Source: an uncultured Clostridia bacterium (lineage in GTDB: Bacteria > Bacillota > Clostridia > Oscillospirales > Ruminococcaceae). From it: 64,000 bases of DNA. Where the stretch lies: the NCBI GenBank assembly GCA_945829235.1, contig CALZUA010000013.1, positions 23,646 through 87,645 of the forward strand. Direction: 5' to 3'. The position numbers and the translations under genes are program-made. Shown here piece by piece: positions 1-7,724 of this stretch (the stretch's first letter is position 1; each line of letters opens with the position of its first letter). The notes beneath the pieces were generated by a model. It was not told the DNA's origin, did not search any database, and saw only the letters and a list, made by a program, of their open reading frames with translations.

Positions 1-450
1 ACCATATAAAATGCAGGTTGGAATGTTCCACTTAATCGGGTGCTTTCGTACATAGCACAGGTATTCCCAGGACAATGTTTCTCCAAAATCCGTGGTAATT
101 TCTTTCTTGCTGCAAAGCTCGTCTTCCGTAACATTTGCCCAAATCATCATATCCACAATCAATTTTTCCATATTTACGATAGGAGAAATAAACAAGGCTT
201 TGGAAATCTTCTTTTCAGCAAAAGCATTCATCGAGAAAAATGCACCTATGCTGTTTGCAACCAAAATTACAGAATCATATCCTTTGCATTGCAGATCGTA
301 GAATTCGGAAAACTCGCGCTTTGCCTCCCAAGGATTTTGCGATTTATAGTCAAACCCAATAACGTCACTTTCAGCAAAAAGCGGCTGATAATGCTTTGCT
401 TCCTCTGCTGTTCCCCCTTTGCCGTGTACATATATAACTATTTGTTTCAT
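1..450 (-). CDS. alpha/beta hydrolase, 3' end outside the window
   Basis: Reads leftward from an ATG at 448-450 and stays open to the window edge (150 codons seen). An AGGAGG ribosome site lies 7 nt upstream and fixes the start. The N-terminus MKQIVIYVHGKGG has the strand plus HGKGG oxyanion-loop pattern of small alpha/beta hydrolases, and VANSIGAFF near residue 67 fits the nucleophile elbow (N-S-I-G, Ser67). No signal peptide is visible, so a cytoplasmic esterase-like enzyme is likely; the substrate is unknown. It is the last of three minus-strand genes (1429, 829, 450) separated by similar intergenic repeats. Family is fairly sure, function is not. Confidence 0.75.
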   Translation of the reverse strand, partial: MKQIVIYVHGKGGTAEEAKHYQPLFAESDVIGFDYKSQNPWEAKREFSEFYDLQCKGYDSVILVANSIGAFFSMNAFAEKKISKALFISPIVNMEKLIVDMMIWANVTEDELCSKKEITTDFGETLSWEYLCYVRKHPIKWNIPTCILYG

Positions 451-511
451 TCAATATCCTCCTATATATTCCGATTTACAAAATGGATTTATCTGCTCGA
501 CCTATGGGAAT
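451..511 (-). repeat. intergenic boundary repeat (copy a)
   Basis: Read on the minus strand it starts right after the TAA of the 512-829 gene with AAATTCCCATAGGTCGAGC, continues AGATAAATC and ends AATCGGAATA just before the next ribosome site. The same core recurs at 830-904, 1278-1323 of the 31 kb region and 53418-53455, each time within about 20 nt of a stop codon. Confidence 0.6.
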
Positions 512-829
512 TTAAAAAATTCCTTTGTTGTATTTCTTTTGTACTGCAACAATTAGTCCTATACCAATGATTATGCCTATAATAAGTGTGGCAACTGAAA
601 TAATTGCAATCAAATCCGAATCACCAAGTAAACCAATAAAACCACTTAGCAATGGTGCCATAGCGACAACAAACAAAGCTTTTCCAAAAGCTTTCCCGTA
701 AGCCGTTTTATCTTCAACTTTTGTTTGATGGTAAGAATGGATTAAGTTGGTTTTGCCTCTGTAAATCGCTACGCTAATCAGAATTAACAGTACTGCTGTT
801 AAAAACATAATAATGGAATATGATACCAT
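512..829 (-). CDS. DUF3784-like small membrane protein
   Basis: 105 residues with three hydrophobic stretches (about residues 5-20, 50-68 and 74-95), a charged loop with KVEDKTAYGKAFGKAL, and a short basic tail. Size and the GKAFGKAL-type loop match the DUF3784 family of small clostridial membrane proteins of unknown function. The start at 829 has GAGGTG 5 nt upstream. It sits between a GNAT gene and a hydrolase on the same strand, each separated by the boundary repeat, so it may be a separate cassette rather than a functional partner. Confidence 0.6.
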   Translation of the reverse strand: MVSYSIIMFLTAVLLILISVAIYRGKTNLIHSYHQTKVEDKTAYGKAFGKALFVVAMAPLLSGFIGLLGDSDLIAIISVATLIIGIIIGIGLIVAVQKKYNKGIF

Positions 830-904
830 AAAAACACCTCGTCAAATTTCGATTTGCTAATTAGATTTATCTTGCCCGACCTATGGGAATTTGCAAGTGT
901 ATTT
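830..904 (-). repeat. intergenic boundary repeat (copy b)
   Basis: Minus-strand AAATTCCCATAGGTCGGGC, then AAGATAAATC and AAATCGAAATTTG, between the 905 stop and the 829 start. AAATT near one end and AATTT near the other can pair, so the element is an imperfect inverted repeat. Confidence 0.6.
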
Positions 905-1429
905 TCAGAAGCATAAATACCAAAAAACTGCAAATTCTTTGTTGTCAAGATTTCTGTATAGCATAGTGTCAACCCCACCAATCACAAAACCGCATTTCGC
1001 ATAGAAACGACAAGCCCATAGATTATTGTCTTGCGTTTCTAATGCCAAACCTTTCAGTCCGGCTTTTCGAGCCCATTCAGCTGCTTTCTCAATTAAGCCG
1101 GTACCAACTCCTTGTCCTCTGGCGGATTTTGCAACACATATCTCTTCAATAAAAGCATATTTATTCCAATCTTTTTTTAATGCAATTTGTCCGATACACT
1201 CTGTATCAGAATATGCCAAGAAAACGGTTTTATCGTTACTATCTATATATGCAGTATAATCAACGTTATCATTCGGATATGATTTTGTATAGGGTTGTGT
1301 GAATAAATATTCTGTATATGTCCAGCTTGCGCCATCAAATTTTGGTTTTATTTTTCCTATGATATCAAATGGTTGATTTGCCTTGTTTATATCCGCAAGA
1401 TTATGTTGAGCTATTTTTACAATCTCCAT
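905..1429 (-). CDS. GNAT acetyltransferase, streptothricin acetyltransferase (Sat) family
   Basis: 174 residues. The sequence follows the Sat4/SatA type of streptothricin N-acetyltransferase closely from memory: an N-terminal PFDIIGKIKP segment, a YTEYLF-PYTKSY segment, the acetyl-CoA loop ARGQGVGTGL (about residues 105-114), then ALETQDNN, ACRFYAKCGF and the end AVFWYL. Enzymes of this group acetylate the lysine side chain of streptothricin; chromosomal relatives may have other substrates. Start ATG 1429 with an AGAAAGGG-type site. Upstream lies the repeated promoter/leader (1455-1530). Class is very likely, resistance activity is unproven. Confidence 0.75.
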   Translation of the reverse strand: MEIVKIAQHNLADINKANQPFDIIGKIKPKFDGASWTYTEYLFTQPYTKSYPNDNVDYTAYIDSNDKTVFLAYSDTECIGQIALKKDWNKYAFIEEICVAKSARGQGVGTGLIEKAAEWARKAGLKGLALETQDNNLWACRFYAKCGFVIGGVDTMLYRNLDNKEFAVFWYLCF

Positions 1430-1454
1430 ACAAGACCCTTTCTGTATTTACTAT

Positions 1455-1530
1455 TCACATAAATTCCGATTTATCGGACAGATTATCAACCCGCTTTTCT
1501 CATTATATCACTAACAATCTATATTTTCAA
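1455..1530 (-). promoter_or_regulatory. repeated promoter and leader cassette (copy 1) before the Sat-like gene
   Basis: On the minus strand: -35 TTGAAA (1525-1530), 17 nt, -10 TATAAT (1502-1507), then a leader with GCGGGTTGATAATCTG and AAATCGGAATTT. An almost identical promoter and leader precedes the gene at 32349. Confidence 0.7.
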
Positions 1531-1633
1531 TACACTTTCACAGATAACCCAATTTTCCGAGCTAAGCCCGCAATCGTATCTTTGCCACAGCGTACAAGCA
1601 GTACCTGTTCGACCAAGTAGTCACAGCGGTTAA

Positions 1634-2155
1634 AGACAGCGCTCACGCTTATGCGGAGTATATGAAGCCGAAAAGCTGTCGTCTGCGGATAAACAGCAAA
1701 TCGGAGCCGCACTTTCCGATTCGGGCTTCAGCGGTTATCTCACGCCAGAGGACTGCGGAAAGATACTTGACAAAATGTACGACGATTTTAACAGGCAGGA
1801 CTTTTCCAAGCTATGCAGCAAATACGGCTTGCCCGAAAACAAACCGATACGCAATTTTTCCACCGGTATGAAAGCAAAAATGCGGGTACTGACGGCACTT
1901 AGTCATAACGCCAAGCTAATCATCATGGACGAACCCACTGCGGGAATGGACGTTGAAGCAAGAAACGAAATCCTTGATATTCTGCGAAGCTACCTCGAAG
2001 AACGTGAGGACAGCTCTGTTCTTATAACCTCTCATATTGCTTCCGACCTTGAGGGCTTATGCGATGACATTTACCTTATTCATCAGGGAAAAATTATTCT
2101 CCACGAGGACGCCGATGTGATACTTTCCGATTACGGAGTTCTTAAGGTGGACTAG
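1634..2155 (+). pseudogene. ABC transporter ATPase, 5' part missing
   Basis: Open only after a TAA at 1631-1633. The peptide has GYLTPEDCGKIL, then the signature NFSTGMKAKMRVLTAL, Walker B KLIIMDEPTAGMD and the H-loop LITSH, ending in ILSDYGVLKVD and TAG. Walker A and the first ~70 residues of the usual domain are absent. The TPEDCGKIL region resembles clostridial ABC ATPases paired with ABC-2 permeases, often next to GntR regulators. A further reading frame just upstream (1578-1660) reads FATAYKQYLFDQVV and may belong to another truncated gene. Confidence 0.75.
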
Positions 2156-2164
2156 GGGACATTC

Positions 2165-2245
2165 CAAAGACTTGATATATGTATTCTTGCGATTGCCGTT
2201 TCCTATATAATCAGTCTGCATATTATGAAGAAGAAAGAGTATTAA
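2165..2245 (+). pseudogene. ABC-2 permease, last transmembrane helix only
   Basis: Nine bases after the ATPase stop a 26-codon reading gives QRLDICILAIAVSYIISLH followed by IMKKKEY and TAA: one hydrophobic helix and a basic tail, as at the C-terminus of ABC-2 permeases. Its position after the ATPase fragment suggests an internal deletion removed the rest of the permease. Nothing else is evident up to 2411. Confidence 0.45.
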
Positions 2246-2411
2246 AGGGCGGCTCGGTCGCAGATGTAAACCGCATAACAAAGCCGTTTGCAAACCTTTA
2301 TTTTCCCCGATTTTGGGTTTGGTCTTTACGCAGGAATGCGGTATATGTGCATTTCAAGCGGCTGATTATGAAAACAGCAGTACACTGTGAAACGCTATTT
2401 TCTCGCCGTTC

Positions 2412-3335
2412 TCACCTGTTAAATACGCTCAGAAACTCCTTCTTTTTTTCGATATGTATCCCATGCCCGCACTTTAAATGAATAACGGAAAAGTCGGGAA
2501 TTAACTTGCTTAATCTATCAACATCATCTTCTGAAAGCGCACACATTTGCAATCCATTATCACCGATATTTGTCACCGCTTTCAGAAATACTGTCGGACA
2601 AGCGATTTCTTTCAGAAAGCTGTCATAATCAATATGGCTATGAAAGGAGTCGGTGTAGAACGCTTCTCCGAATTTCGGGTCATATTCATTCATTCCCTTA
2701 AAAGCCTCCAATGCGGATTTAGGATAAAAGATAACCTTCAACGGTTTTTCGGGATATTTATCCCTGTACTTCTTTGCATTTGCAGTGAGCTTTCTGCGTA
2801 TTTTTTCTCTGCTCTTTTCGGGAAAGAAATTCCATGAATACTGGTTTTCAAAATAATACAGAACAAAATCCTTTTCCTCTTTCTGAGCGATATAATTATG
2901 ACAGACAGTGGACAGGTCAACATAGTTGTATGTCTTAAATCTCCGTTCTCCGAAGCTTGCAAAGAACGGCGGGTCCTCCAGAATAAGCTTTTCACAGCAA
3001 TGATATTTTGCTGCAATATATGCTGCTATCAAGCCGCCCGAGGAATGTCCCACCAATGTGATTTTTTCATTTGTCAGGCTCTCTATGACAGAATAAACAT
3101 CATCTGCAATAATATCCAGCTTGTACAATTCAGCCTTGTGAGTGCTGCCTCCGTGACCGTAGTAATCTATCAGAATTATTCTTGCTGACTTTGAAAGTTG
3201 TTTTGCTGCTTCAAAATAGCTTTCGGAAGAAGTTCCCTATGCATGAAACATTACAATCGTACGTTCTCCCCCTCCGAAAACATAATAACAAAGGTTATTT
3301 CCTTCCAAAGTGGTAAAAATGCTTTGTTCTAACAT
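2412..3335 (-). pseudogene. alpha/beta hydrolase interrupted by one in-frame TAG
   Basis: From ATG 3335 (AGGAA upstream) the frame reads MLEQSIFTTLEGNNL through TIVMFHA, then TAG at 3237-3239 (codon 33), and continues GTSSESYFEAAKQLS with IDYYGHGGS to a TGA at 2412. The downstream part has the nucleophile elbow VGHSSGG, an acid region and the late histidine CGHGIHIEK. There is no other lesion in 307 codons. Related hydrolases would have Gln at this position (CAG to TAG), which is an inference. Either a recent nonsense mutation or, less likely, readthrough. Confidence 0.75.
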
Positions 3336-3358
3336 ATAAATTTCCTACATAACAATTT

Positions 3359-4315
3359 TTAAAAAGCTTTTTTGCAAGCTTTATAATATAATTCATCAGC
3401 CGTTCCCTGTAGTTTTAATTGTTTCCCGATAAAATCAAGCACCGCTTTTTTCACCTCCTCGGAATGCCCCGTCATAAGATGACCGCCGGTTTCAAAGGAA
3501 ATAAAGGTGCAGTTCCGAAACCGTCCAAGCGCATTTTCAACATCTTTATAGCTTGCAAGTTTATCGTCCTTTGCGTGCAGGATAAACACAGGCACCTGCA
3601 TTTCCTCGATTTTGTAATCGTCAAAATTTCTCGCCATATCGGGATTTGTCACTCCTGCGTCAAGAACGACGCCGTCTTTTCGCTCACCAACGGGCAGCAT
3701 ACTGTAAATGGTTGACGTCTCCATTCCCATAATCGGCTCAAATAACGGGCTCATCAAAAACATAGCATAATCGCTGCAAAGAAAAGCAGGCGGACCTGCG
3801 TATTCGGCATATTTTTCGGGCTTCTCGGCAAACGGCATTGCGGAGCAGTACAAAATCAAGCCCTTTGTTCTTTCGGGATAATCGAGAGCAAACCGAATTG
3901 CGATACTGCCGCCTGCCGAGGTCGCAAGCAGATACACCTTGTCAATGCCTATATTGTCAAGCAGCTCGACATATGCAGAAGCCTGTTCGGCGGGAGTTCC
4001 CTTGTCCGAAATATCGCTCCCAAGATAACCGAACCTTGACGGAGCAAGTATTCTGAAATCGGAAGCAAAGTCCTTACAGGTGTCAAAGGCTTGGTCGTAA
4101 CCGCCGAAAATTCCGTGGACGGACAGAATTACCTCACCTTCGCCCTCGTCGACATAGCTCATTTTTCCATAGCTCAAATCAGCGGTTTTGGCATAATAGG
4201 ACAAGAGCCGCTCCTCTCCCTCTTTGACGGCAATTCCGCATCTTATCGCTTGTACAACAAGGTAAACCGCAATCAAAAAAAGCACGGAAAACAAAACAAT
4301 CAAAGCGGGACTCAT
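3359..4315 (-). CDS. membrane-anchored alpha/beta hydrolase
   Basis: 318 residues from ATG 4315; GGGGTG lies 8 nt upstream, which favours this start over ATG 4351 inside the preceding gene. One N-terminal transmembrane helix (LIVLFSVLFLIAVYLVV) anchors it with the catalytic domain probably outside. LSVHGIFGG is the oxyanion loop, LLATSAGGS the nucleophile elbow, LHAKDDK the acid region and ETGGHLMTGH carries the catalytic His. The gene follows the MarR gene by 22 nt, so both form one operon and it is probably controlled by that regulator. Substrate unknown. Confidence 0.8.
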   Translation of the reverse strand: MSPALIVLFSVLFLIAVYLVVQAIRCGIAVKEGEERLLSYYAKTADLSYGKMSYVDEGEGEVILSVHGIFGGYDQAFDTCKDFASDFRILAPSRFGYLGSDISDKGTPAEQASAYVELLDNIGIDKVYLLATSAGGSIAIRFALDYPERTKGLILYCSAMPFAEKPEKYAEYAGPPAFLCSDYAMFLMSPLFEPIMGMETSTIYSMLPVGERKDGVVLDAGVTNPDMARNFDDYKIEEMQVPVFILHAKDDKLASYKDVENALGRFRNCTFISFETGGHLMTGHSEEVKKAVLDFIGKQLKLQGTADELYYKACKKAF

Positions 4316-4337
4316 CTTCTTTTCACCCCGTTTTCGA

Positions 4338-4820
4338 TTACATTTCCCCATTCTCTTTCATCTCCCGAAAACAATCCTCCAGATACCCGAAACCCTTCAT
4401 CATTTTGCACGACAAACGGAAATATTCCACGATCTCACTGTCTGTAAAATCCCTGAACAGTGAGCCGTGTACCTTTTCTTCCAGATTTTTGCTGTTATCG
4501 ATAATTTTCCTGCCGTTTTCCGTAATCCGAACACATAAGCTCCGTCCGTCTTTTTCGGAAGGTTCCAGAACAACATAGCCTGCCCTTTCAAGAGAAACCG
4601 CCAGCTTTTTTATATTCTGACGTGTACAGCCCAGCATTTTAGCTAAAGTCGATAAATCGGGCGGAGCGTCATAAGCGTCTGCCACAACCATTACCAGCCA
4701 TTGTTTGCAGGTTATCTCTTGCAGGTATCTGTCCATAATCGCGTGAAGTCGGTTTTCCTGCACAAATACGCCGGAGAACAACAGTTTCTTTTTCCAGATT
4801 ATATCAATTTCGTTTTCCAT
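4338..4820 (-). CDS. MarR family transcriptional regulator
   Basis: 160 residues. The winged-helix core is clear: LQEITCKQWLVMVVADA, then PPDLSTLAKMLGCTRQNIKK (recognition helix), LERAGYVVLEPSEKDGRSLCVRIT (wing), and a C-terminal dimer helix. It lies first in a two-gene operon with the hydrolase. Its own promoter carries two copies of a dyad, GTAACTTGTTAC-like, covering the -10/-35 region, so autorepression is likely. Ligand unknown. Confidence 0.88.
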   Translation of the reverse strand: MENEIDIIWKKKLLFSGVFVQENRLHAIMDRYLQEITCKQWLVMVVADAYDAPPDLSTLAKMLGCTRQNIKKLAVSLERAGYVVLEPSEKDGRSLCVRITENGRKIIDNSKNLEEKVHGSLFRDFTDSEIVEYFRLSCKMMKGFGYLEDCFREMKENGEM

Positions 4821-4840
4821 AGCACTCCCCCTTGTCAGAT

Positions 4841-4891
4841 TGCGTAACTTGTTACATTTAATATTATAGCAACTTGTTACGCATTTGTCAA
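4841..4891 (-). promoter_or_regulatory. MarR promoter with two operator dyads
   Basis: Minus strand: -35 TTGACA (4886-4891), 17 nt, -10 TATAAT (4863-4868), a perfect consensus. Palindrome GTAACTTGTTAC at 4844-4855 and a second copy GCAACTTGTTACGC at 4869-4882 sit in the start region and in the spacer, 25 bp apart. Confidence 0.85.
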
Positions 4892-4945
4892 GAGGAATTA
4901 TAAATGTATATAAGCTACAAATCGCTTAAGCTTCATATTTCAATC

Positions 4946-4973
4946 AAAAACCCGCCTACATAACGCAAGCGGG
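4946..4973 (-). terminator. terminator of the C11 lipoprotein gene
   Basis: CCCGC (4951-4955) pairs with GCGGG (4969-4973); on the minus strand the stem is followed by TTTTTG. Confidence 0.75.
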
Positions 4974-4996
4974 CTTTGATATGTGGATATTCGGAA

Positions 4997-7093
4997 TTAT
5001 TCGTTGAATTGATAATAGATAGTGCCGTCATCGGAAGCATAAACCGACGCGCTGTCCGTGAAATAATAGTTTCCGAAGATATCGTACAAAATAATCGAGT
5101 GAGTGAAATCGCCTTCACCGAGGTCTTTGTAGCCGATTTCGATTTTTCCGTTTACAACGTATTCTTCGCCGTTAATGGTGAGTGCGTCGCTTTCAGACGT
5201 CAAAACAGTATAAACAGGAACGATTTTATCGCCGTTTTTGAGATGAACCGTTTCGCGTGCTGCACAGCCTGTCTGAGCGTCAATTCCACCCCATACTCCG
5301 TGAACATTCCACTCGCTTGTATTCCAGTTGTATGAAATACGCAGATTTGTTTCTTTTCCGTTAAGCAAAATCGGACAGGTGAAAATGCTTTCATTTTCGT
5401 TCTTGCAGACAAGCTCGATAGGGAGCGGCATACCGTTTAGACAAACCCACATTCCGTTGAAATTGCTTACTATTTCGTTTTCGTTGTAGGTTACATCATC
5501 GTCCTCGCCGAGATAAAGACTTTTCCCTTCTAACTCCATAAATACGCAGCAAGAAGCGTAATTGAAATAGTCCGAATTATTCAGCTGAACCGTGTACAGC
5601 CCGTCATCGTTGATATAGACGCTCTCGACGCCGATTGTGCAGTCGTCGCCGCAGAAGTTGAATTCATCGCTGTTTATTCCGACATTATTGTCTGCGCTGT
5701 AGTCGCAGTCCCACAAATCATCGCAGTCACAAGCAATTCCGCTGTTGTCATAGCCGTTGAAATCGCCGCCGGTTGTTCCATATGCAACCTTATCCACGAA
5801 CGCGAGATACCAGCTGCTTGTGCAGATATTCGAGAAAACAGACAGCTCCTGCGAACCCTGAACTGCAAGCGGATAGTAGAGCGAAAGGCCGCCGGCATTT
5901 GCGTGCTGAGCGCCGTTATACTTAAAGATAACTGCATTATCCAGCTTTTCAATGGTATCCGAAGCACTCGGTGCGCAGGATTTCACCGCATTGAGCAAGC
6001 CCTTGAGGTCAACCATATTTGTATAGCCCTCGGAGCGATTGTTTCCGCCGAAATTGTCAACACCCGTGATTGCGCGCGCGATTTCGTTCATATTGCCGCT
6101 TTCGTATATTTCCTTTGCGGTTTTGTCGAATGAAACAAGCAGCTCGTCCAGCTTCGACAAATCGGTTATCGCAAAGGTCACGATATCCTCGTCACCCGTG
6201 CCGTCACAGTGATTTACATAGCTTTCCACTTGCATTTCACCGAGCTCTGCGCCGTTTGCGTCAGGGTTTTCCGCGAGAAAATTCAGAATATCCGTGTAAT
6301 TCCAGCCTCCGCCCGGCTCGGTTTCCTCGGACGCGAACATATAATTCGCGTAAGGAACGAGAATATTCGCTGTTTCAAGCGTGCTCATAAGGCAAGCGTC
6401 AAAACCGATAAACTCGAATTTTTCGGGCATTTTGTCATAAATGGAGTTGAGCGCGGAGTCGATTTCGCGCAGGGAAAGGCTGTCCTTGTCGTACTTTTCG
6501 TCAAAGCAAACGCCGCTGATACTTCCCCCGCCGTGGTTCCAGAACACAAGTCCCATATTCTCGGCAGGATAGTTTTCAAGTCCCCAAGCGACAAAATCCG
6601 CGAGGGTTTCGGATTTTCCCATACTCGCTTCCGTGAGTTCATCTACAAGCTCAATGTCACCGTTAGTGCTTGCATAGCGCTGGATAGTGCTGTTCGAGAT
6701 ACCGTTGTTCCATTGATATGTGCCGCCCGTCTGATAAACGATATGTACGTCTTCGCTGTATGAGGCGCTGATTGCCTCAATGATGTCGTTGGTAGCACAT
6801 CCTCCGTTGCTTTCAAGGTCGGTTCCGCAAAGATAAACGAGAATTGTCCAGCCGTTTCCGCGAGAGGATTTTTCGCTGAAAGGACGGCGGTTTATGTCAA
6901 GCGCGCCGTTCTTAACGGAAAGCTGAGTTGCGCCGTTTGTATACGCGGGTTCATTGCGGTTCGCGTCGGGCTCGCTCACAAAATCCGATGAGGACTGAAC
7001 GGGTTTTTCTGGTTGTTTTTCATTGTTTGACGAACAGCCCGTCAATACAAGCGCAGCCGAAATTACGGATAAAGCAATATTTTTAAATTTCAT
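4997..7093 (-). CDS. clostripain-family (C11) cysteine peptidase lipoprotein
   Basis: 698 residues. Lipoprotein signal MKFKNIALSVISAALVLTGC, lipidated Cys at residue 20, then a Ser/Pro-rich linker. The C11 core begins with WTILVYLCGTDLES near residue 78. Catalytic His187 lies in FWNHGGGS and Cys234 in FDACLMST, the clostripain dyad. The C-terminal ~250 residues are beta-rich (YINDDGLYTVQLNN) and probably bind substrate. It would act at the outer face of the membrane on proteins or peptides. A second C11 protein is encoded at 22592. It lies after the small lipoprotein gene, with a hairpin between them. Family sure, target unknown. Confidence 0.88.
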   Translation of the reverse strand: MKFKNIALSVISAALVLTGCSSNNEKQPEKPVQSSSDFVSEPDANRNEPAYTNGATQLSVKNGALDINRRPFSEKSSRGNGWTILVYLCGTDLESNGGCATNDIIEAISASYSEDVHIVYQTGGTYQWNNGISNSTIQRYASTNGDIELVDELTEASMGKSETLADFVAWGLENYPAENMGLVFWNHGGGSISGVCFDEKYDKDSLSLREIDSALNSIYDKMPEKFEFIGFDACLMSTLETANILVPYANYMFASEETEPGGGWNYTDILNFLAENPDANGAELGEMQVESYVNHCDGTGDEDIVTFAITDLSKLDELLVSFDKTAKEIYESGNMNEIARAITGVDNFGGNNRSEGYTNMVDLKGLLNAVKSCAPSASDTIEKLDNAVIFKYNGAQHANAGGLSLYYPLAVQGSQELSVFSNICTSSWYLAFVDKVAYGTTGGDFNGYDNSGIACDCDDLWDCDYSADNNVGINSDEFNFCGDDCTIGVESVYINDDGLYTVQLNNSDYFNYASCCVFMELEGKSLYLGEDDDVTYNENEIVSNFNGMWVCLNGMPLPIELVCKNENESIFTCPILLNGKETNLRISYNWNTSEWNVHGVWGGIDAQTGCAARETVHLKNGDKIVPVYTVLTSESDALTINGEEYVVNGKIEIGYKDLGEGDFTHSIILYDIFGNYYFTDSASVYASDDGTIYYQFNE

Positions 7094-7118
7094 ATAAAAC
7101 CTCTTAAAAGCGAAACTA

Positions 7119-7140
7119 TTCCCGCGGAATAGTGCGGGAA
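7119..7140 (-). terminator. hairpin between the lipoprotein and C11 genes
   Basis: TTCCCGC pairs with GCGGGAA around GGAATAGT; on the minus strand AATAGTTT follows. A partial terminator or attenuator. Confidence 0.5.
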
Positions 7141-7156
7141 TGTTTCAATGTACAGA

Positions 7157-7624
7157 TTATTCTTGTACGATTTCAGGACTGCCTTCTTCGATTTCAGGAC
7201 TGCCTTCTTCGATTTTAGGATTGCTCGAAATCTCTGATGTACCCCTGACCATTACATATTCAACTGCAATGCCGTCAGCGCCTGCCAGCTTGAACGAGAT
7301 TGTGTCTTTGTCTTCGTTGTACCTGACGGTCATAAAGATTTTGCCCGAAGCGTCAAGGCAGTCAAAACCGGTATTATCCTTTACCTGAATGTTCCAGGAA
7401 GGGGTATCGGTAGCGGTTATCAATGTAAATGTCTTGTCTGTTACGGTAACGTTCATATTGCAGTAAGCGGGGTTAAGGCCGCCGGCTTCCGCGATCTGCT
7501 CGACAGTCTTTCCGCCTGCAGTATCAAGCGTCCAATCACCCTTGACCTTGCTCATATCAAGACCACAAGCAGTGAGGCAGAATGCAACCGCAACCACCAA
7601 AATAACCGATAAAACTTTCTTCAT
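7157..7624 (-). CDS. small lipoprotein of unknown function
   Basis: 155 residues. Lipobox FCLTAC puts the lipidated Cys at residue 20. The mature part starts MSKVKGDWTLDTAGGKTVEQ and is a likely beta-barrel or lipocalin-like fold of about 100 residues; the C-terminus holds a duplicated EEGSPEI repeat. The promoter (7669-7712) shares an operator-like sequence with two other genes of this module, so it is probably in the regulon of the LuxR-type protein next door. No family recognised. Confidence 0.75.
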   Translation of the reverse strand: MKKVLSVILVVAVAFCLTACGLDMSKVKGDWTLDTAGGKTVEQIAEAGGLNPAYCNMNVTVTDKTFTLITATDTPSWNIQVKDNTGFDCLDASGKIFMTVRYNEDKDTISFKLAGADGIAVEYVMVRGTSEISSNPKIEEGSPEIEEGSPEIVQE

Positions 7625-7668
7625 AATAATTCTCCTTTGTGTATTATTTTGTGCTTGGCACGTTTTAT

Positions 7669-7712
7669 ATTATACTGCAAAAGGAATATTTTGTCATCAC
7701 CTTTTCGGGTGA
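7669..7712 (-). promoter_or_regulatory. promoter with shared operator (copy 1)
   Basis: Minus strand: TCACC-CG-AAAAGGTGATGACA at 7692-7712, its last six bases (ATGACA, 7692-7697) serving as -35; 17 nt; -10 TATAAT (7669-7674). CACC/GGTG form a dyad around six bases. Same arrangement at 11632-11676 and 11773-11817. Confidence 0.8.
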
Positions 7713-7724
7713 GTTGTTGTACAT

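Noticed and set aside
40..570. 176-codon plus-strand frame at the left edge
   Set aside because: Antisense to the alpha/beta hydrolase, which has a perfect ribosome site and recognisable motifs.
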